Origin: Flavobacteriales bacterium | Lineage (GTDB): Bacteria; Bacteroidota; Bacteroidia; Flavobacteriales; BACL11 | Reading direction: 5' to 3' | NCBI GenBank assembly: GCA_018675825.1 | Contig: JABGXK010000200.1 | Coordinates: forward strand, 1-10,389 | DNA length: 10,389 bases | Shown here: positions 7,172-10,389 of the stretch, one piece after another | How positions within the stretch are numbered: position 1 is the stretch's first letter | Layout of the letters: each line of letters opens with the position of its first letter | Position numbers and translations under genes: made by a program | The notes under the pieces: model-generated | Database searches by the model: none | What the model saw: the letters and a program-made list of their open reading frames with translations, nothing else | What the model was told of the DNA's origin: nothing

Positions 7172-8245
7172 ATGAGTAATACATTTGGTAAAATATTTAA
7201 ACTTACATCATTTGGAGAATCACATGGATTGGCTATAGGAGGAGTTATTGATGGTTGTCCTGCTGGAATAGATATAAATTTTGAATTTATTCAACAACAA
7301 TTAGATAGAAGACGTCCTGGACAATCTATAATTACTACTTCTAGAGATGAAAAGGATAAAGTAGAATTCCTTTCAGGAATTTTTGAAGGCAAAACCTTAG
7401 GTACTCCAATAGGTTTTATAATTAAAAATCAAAATCAAAAGTCTAATGATTACATTGATATCAAAACTACTTTTCGTCCTTCTCATGCTGATTTTTCATA
7501 TCAAAAGAAGTATGGTATTAGAGATTATAGAGGTGGTGGTAGATCGTCTGCAAGAGAAACAGCCTGTAGGGTAGTTGCTGGTGCTATTGCTCAGCAGTTA
7601 TTATCTTTAAAGGGAGTTTCTATTAAAGCATACGTTTCTCAGGTTAAAGATATCAAAGTTGATAAGAGCTATTTGGATCTTGATTTGAGTAAAATTGATG
7701 ATAATATTGTTAGATGTCCAGATTTGAATATTGCTAAGGATATGATTTCTTTAATAAATAAGGTTCGTAATGATGGAGACTCTTTAGGTGGTAAGATTAC
7801 TGGAGTTGCTATAAATGTTCCTCCAGGATGGGGAGAGCCTATTTTTGATAAGTTACATGCTGATTTAGCAAAAGCTATGCTATCTATTAATGCTGTCAAG
7901 GGTTTTAGCTATGGTTTAAATGATATTGATATTTCCGAATGTCTTGGAAGTGAGGTAAATGATATTATAGAAAATTTGGATGGAAAAACAGAAACTAATA
8001 ATTCAGGAGGTATTCAAGGTGGTATCTCAAATGGAAATGATATATATTTTAATGTTGTATTTAAGCCTGTTGCAACTATTATGAAAAAACAGCAGTCAGT
8101 TAATAATAATGGTGAAGTTATTATTATTGAACCTAAAGGCAGACATGACCCTTGTGTTGTCCCAAGAGCTGTTCCTATTGTTGAATCTATGACAGCTTTG
8201 GTCTTGGTAGATCATTATTTACGAAGTAAAACAAATAGAATATAA
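7172..8245 (+). CDS. aroC: Chorismate synthase
   Basis: The last step of the shikimate pathway: conversion of 5-enolpyruvylshikimate-3-phosphate to chorismate, using reduced FMN as cofactor, in the cytosol. The protein is 357 residues, typical of the family. It opens with SNTFGKIFKLTSFGESHG; His18 in FGESHG and His105 in FRPSHADFSY are the two conserved catalytic histidines. RRRPGQS (46-52) and RDYRGGGRSSARET (118-131) are signature, FMN- and phosphate-contacting segments. The C-terminal part has NSGGIQGGISNG and GRHDPCVVPRAVPIVE. I chose the ATG at 7172, not the in-frame TTG at 7163, because family members begin M-x-N-T-F-G; the TTG also lies inside the promoter box. The gene diverges from hutI and overlaps the downstream symporter gene by one base (TAATG), suggesting a shared transcript and translational coupling. 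Whether FMN reduction is done by a separate enzyme, as in most bacteria, cannot be seen here. Confidence 0.97.
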   Translation: MSNTFGKIFKLTSFGESHGLAIGGVIDGCPAGIDINFEFIQQQLDRRRPGQSIITTSRDEKDKVEFLSGIFEGKTLGTPIGFIIKNQNQKSNDYIDIKTTFRPSHADFSYQKKYGIRDYRGGGRSSARETACRVVAGAIAQQLLSLKGVSIKAYVSQVKDIKVDKSYLDLDLSKIDDNIVRCPDLNIAKDMISLINKVRNDGDSLGGKITGVAINVPPGWGEPIFDKLHADLAKAMLSINAVKGFSYGLNDIDISECLGSEVNDIIENLDGKTETNNSGGIQGGISNGNDIYFNVVFKPVATIMKKQQSVNNNGEVIIIEPKGRHDPCVVPRAVPIVESMTALVLVDHYLRSKTNRI

Positions 8246-9684
8246 TGAAAAAAATAGCACTACACTGGAAAATACTTATTGGTTTATTATTAGGAATAAT
8301 CTGGGCGATACTCTCGAGTGTGTTTGGTTGGAGTGAATTTACTTTAAATTGGATTGATCCTTTTGGAACCATCTTTCTTAATCTACTTAAATTAGTTGCT
8401 GTTCCATTAGTTCTTTTCTCTATTATTAAAGGAGTTTCTAATTTAAGTGATATTTCTAAATTAGGACGATTAGGACCTAAAACCATATTTATATACGTTT
8501 TAACTACTTTGTTTGCTGTAACTATTGGTCTTAGCTTGGTTAATCTTATTAAACCTGGTAATAAAACAGATTTTAGTCAGAGAATGGATAATAGAATATC
8601 ATATGAATTATGGGTAGAATCAAACCTTAATGTTAGTTATATGGATAGTACACGATTATTATCAGACACATCTCAGTTGACGCAAGATCGCGTTAGTGTT
8701 GTTCGGGAAATAATCTCTAATGCAGAAGAATTAAGCGTTGAAGATATAATTAGTGATAAACAAAATGAAGCTTTAAATAAAACAAAATCTTCACGGCCAC
8801 TTCAATTTGTTGTGGAGATGGTTCCAGATAACATTTTTAAATCTTTAAATAGTAATGGACTAATGCTGCAAGTCATTTTCTTTGCAATTTTCTTTGGTAT
8901 TGTTCTTCTACTCATTCCAAAAGATAAAGCTAAGCCAGTTATCACTTTAGTAGATGGATTGAATGAGGTTTTTTTAAAGATGGTTAATTTGATTATGAGA
9001 GCTGCACCATTTTTTGTATTTACTTTGTTAGCTGGAGTCATATCTAAAATGGCAGGAGATAGTCCAGCTAAGGTTCTTGAAATCTTTAAAGCTTTAGGAT
9101 GGTATTCAATTGTAGTGATATTAGGACTTTTTATTATGGCCTTTATCTTCTACCCATTACTTATTAGATTATTTGTTCCAAATATTTCTTATACAGAGTT
9201 TTTTAAAAAAATAAGTCCTGCACAATTACTGGCATTTTCGACTAGTTCAAGCGTAGCTACACTTCCTGTCACGATGGATTGTGTGCAAGATAATCTTAAA
9301 GTCTCTAAAGAGATAACAAGCTTTGTTTTACCAATTGGAGCTACTGTGAATATGGATGGAACTAGCCTTTATCAAGCAGTTGCTGTTATTTTTTTAGCAC
9401 AATTTCATATGGTAGATCTTTCTATTTCTCAACAATTAGTAATTGTTCTTACTGCAACTCTAGCATCTATTGGGGCAGCTGCTGTTCCAAGTGCTGGTTT
9501 GATAATGATGATTCTAGTTTTAGAATCTGTAGGTTTAAATCCAGCATGGATTGCAATTGTTTTCCCTATTGATCGTTTACTAGATATGTGCCGAACAGTT
9601 GTAAATGTTACTGGTGATGCTACTGTTGCAACAGTTATTGCTTCATCTGAAGGAAAATTAATGGAATTAGATACTAAAGATTAA
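8245..9684 (+). CDS. Dicarboxylate/amino acid:cation symporter (DAACS/SLC1-like), probably glutamate/aspartate
   Basis: An inner-membrane secondary transporter of the GltP/GltPh/DctA family that imports acidic amino acids or C4-dicarboxylates with Na+ or H+. It has 479 residues against about 417 for GltPh; the extra length is mostly a loop of roughly 80 residues (about 105-185) between helices 3 and 4, where GltPh has about 20. Family hallmarks are intact: FSTSSSVATLPVT (331-343, hairpin 1), NMDGT (369-373), SAGLIMM (416-422, hairpin 2), and the final-helix pattern DRLLDMCRTVVNVTGD (443-458). By alignment, Asp447, Arg450 and Asn454 correspond to GltPh Asp394, Arg397 and Asn401; Arg450 contacts the side-chain carboxylate and so favours acidic substrates. 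It overlaps aroC and the next gene by one base each. Substrate and coupling ion are inferred from the family. Confidence 0.9.
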   Translation: MKKIALHWKILIGLLLGIIWAILSSVFGWSEFTLNWIDPFGTIFLNLLKLVAVPLVLFSIIKGVSNLSDISKLGRLGPKTIFIYVLTTLFAVTIGLSLVNLIKPGNKTDFSQRMDNRISYELWVESNLNVSYMDSTRLLSDTSQLTQDRVSVVREIISNAEELSVEDIISDKQNEALNKTKSSRPLQFVVEMVPDNIFKSLNSNGLMLQVIFFAIFFGIVLLLIPKDKAKPVITLVDGLNEVFLKMVNLIMRAAPFFVFTLLAGVISKMAGDSPAKVLEIFKALGWYSIVVILGLFIMAFIFYPLLIRLFVPNISYTEFFKKISPAQLLAFSTSSSVATLPVTMDCVQDNLKVSKEITSFVLPIGATVNMDGTSLYQAVAVIFLAQFHMVDLSISQQLVIVLTATLASIGAAAVPSAGLIMMILVLESVGLNPAWIAIVFPIDRLLDMCRTVVNVTGDATVATVIASSEGKLMELDTKD

Positions 9685-10389
9685 TGCGATTATTTTTTTT
9701 TGCAGCTCTGTTTTTAATTAGTAGTAGTCTGTATTCTCAAGATTGTAAGTTAAATTCTTTTAAAGATAGGAGAGATGCCAAGAAAATTGTAAGGCTCATT
9801 AATAATAAAGATTTTTCTCAAGCTAACCTATTATTAAGAAATGCTAGTGAACATCCTGTATTTAATTCTTTAAAATTAGAAATCCTATGGCTTGAAGGTA
9901 ATTATACTCGAGCAAAGAAATTAGCTAATGATGTATTATATGTATGTGAAGAGGGGTTTCCTATTGTTTATTATATTCTAGGAGAAATTGCTTATATAGA
10001 AAAGGATTTTGTTCTTTCAGCAAATTATCTTCAAAAAAGCCTTGAATTAGGCTTAATTGGAGCATATTATGAAAATACTATTAAGTTTCTTCCTCTAGCT
10101 TTAGAGTTAGCTGAAATAATTAATAATCCTGTAAAATATAATCCAGAAATTATTACGGGTATTTCTACAGAATATGATGAATATCTCCCTGCTATTTCAC
10201 CAGATCAAGATTTTACATTCTTTACAAGAAGATTTCTTAAGAAGGGAATTGATATTATAACACCTTCATATCAAGAGGAATTTGTTGTTAGTAATAAAAC
10301 TGATGGTTTATTTAATGCTGGTGATCCTTTACCGTATCCATTTAATGTAGAAGATAATGAGGGTGGGGCTTGTATAAGTATTGATAATA
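9684..10389 (+). CDS. Exported TPR + PD40 (WD40-like propeller) protein, truncated by window edge
   Basis: An open frame of 235 residues runs from the ATG at 9684 through the end of the window without a stop. A Sec signal peptide is evident (MRLFFFAALFLISSSLYSQ, probable cut before Gln19); the Cys at 21 is not in a lipobox. Residues about 30-145 form helix pairs of TPR type (KDFSQANLLLRNA, EGNYTRAKKLANDVL, EKDFVLSANYLQKSLELG). A PD40-type propeller blade begins near 160 with STEYDEYLPAISPDQDFTFFTRR (first residues 161 onward), matching the YDEYLPslTpDg..lyFTRr pattern, followed by NKTDGLFNAGDPLPYPFN and NEGGACIS. In Bacteroidota this layout often continues with more blades and sometimes a C-terminal OmpA peptidoglycan-binding domain, but the rest lies outside. 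Nine T (9693-9701) follow three codons after the start. It overlaps the symporter stop by one base (TAATG), so it is probably co-transcribed. An envelope location is well supported; the role is unknown. Confidence 0.82.
   Translation, partial: MRLFFFAALFLISSSLYSQDCKLNSFKDRRDAKKIVRLINNKDFSQANLLLRNASEHPVFNSLKLEILWLEGNYTRAKKLANDVLYVCEEGFPIVYYILGEIAYIEKDFVLSANYLQKSLELGLIGAYYENTIKFLPLALELAEIINNPVKYNPEIITGISTEYDEYLPAISPDQDFTFFTRRFLKKGIDIITPSYQEEFVVSNKTDGLFNAGDPLPYPFNVEDNEGGACISIDN

Noticed and set aside
1..10389. CRISPR array, tRNA, rRNA, insertion sequence, phage or defence genes
   Set aside because: I looked for regularly spaced repeats, transposase-like proteins, terminal inverted repeats and structured RNA in the few short intergenic gaps and found none; nearly all of the window is occupied by ordinary, intact genes.

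Overview
This window reads as a slice of a chromosome from a low-GC, probably marine or otherwise free-living member of the Bacteroidota (Flavobacteriia-like). The reasons are the strong AT bias, the near absence of Shine-Dalgarno sequences (start codons follow A/T-rich stretches), promoter boxes of the Bacteroidota TAnnTTTG type, signal peptides that end in ...A/S-Gln, and several proteins of Bacteroidota flavour: a membrane VWA protein, a DUF6340-like lipoprotein and a TPR/PD40 protein. The assignment is inference; no rRNA or other phylogenetic marker is present.

Layout. Positions 1-5300 hold five genes on the + strand in tight succession: the 3' part of sucD (succinyl-CoA synthetase alpha), a fabG-type reductase, a large inner-membrane VWA protein, a lipoprotein with TPR-like C-terminus, and a prohibitin/SPFH membrane protein. 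The last four are separated by only 3-4 bases and almost surely form one transcript. A small exported protein with a DUF4177-like tail follows (5352-5816). It ends in a strong hairpin terminator that is shared with the convergent gene hutI (imidazolonepropionase, - strand, 5868-7118). hutI and aroC (chorismate synthase, + strand, from 7172) diverge from a 53-base region carrying TAnnTTTG boxes on both strands. aroC is followed by a glutamate/aspartate-type symporter and then by an exported TPR + PD40 protein that runs off the right edge. These three genes overlap by one base each (TAATG).

How the genes fit together. The left block joins central metabolism (TCA cycle, fatty-acid synthesis) to three membrane or envelope proteins of unknown joint role. 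The right block joins aromatic amino-acid synthesis to uptake of acidic amino acids or dicarboxylates and to an envelope protein. Histidine degradation is represented only by hutI. All coding sequence looks intact apart from the two edge genes. There is no gene-free stretch longer than 300 bases, and I see no mobile element, tRNA, rRNA or CRISPR array.

I do not see a convincing new defence or biosynthetic system. The items most worth a second look are the VWA-lipoprotein-prohibitin cassette, the compact divergent promoter with nearly leaderless starts, and the homopolymer tracts at the very start of two exported proteins.
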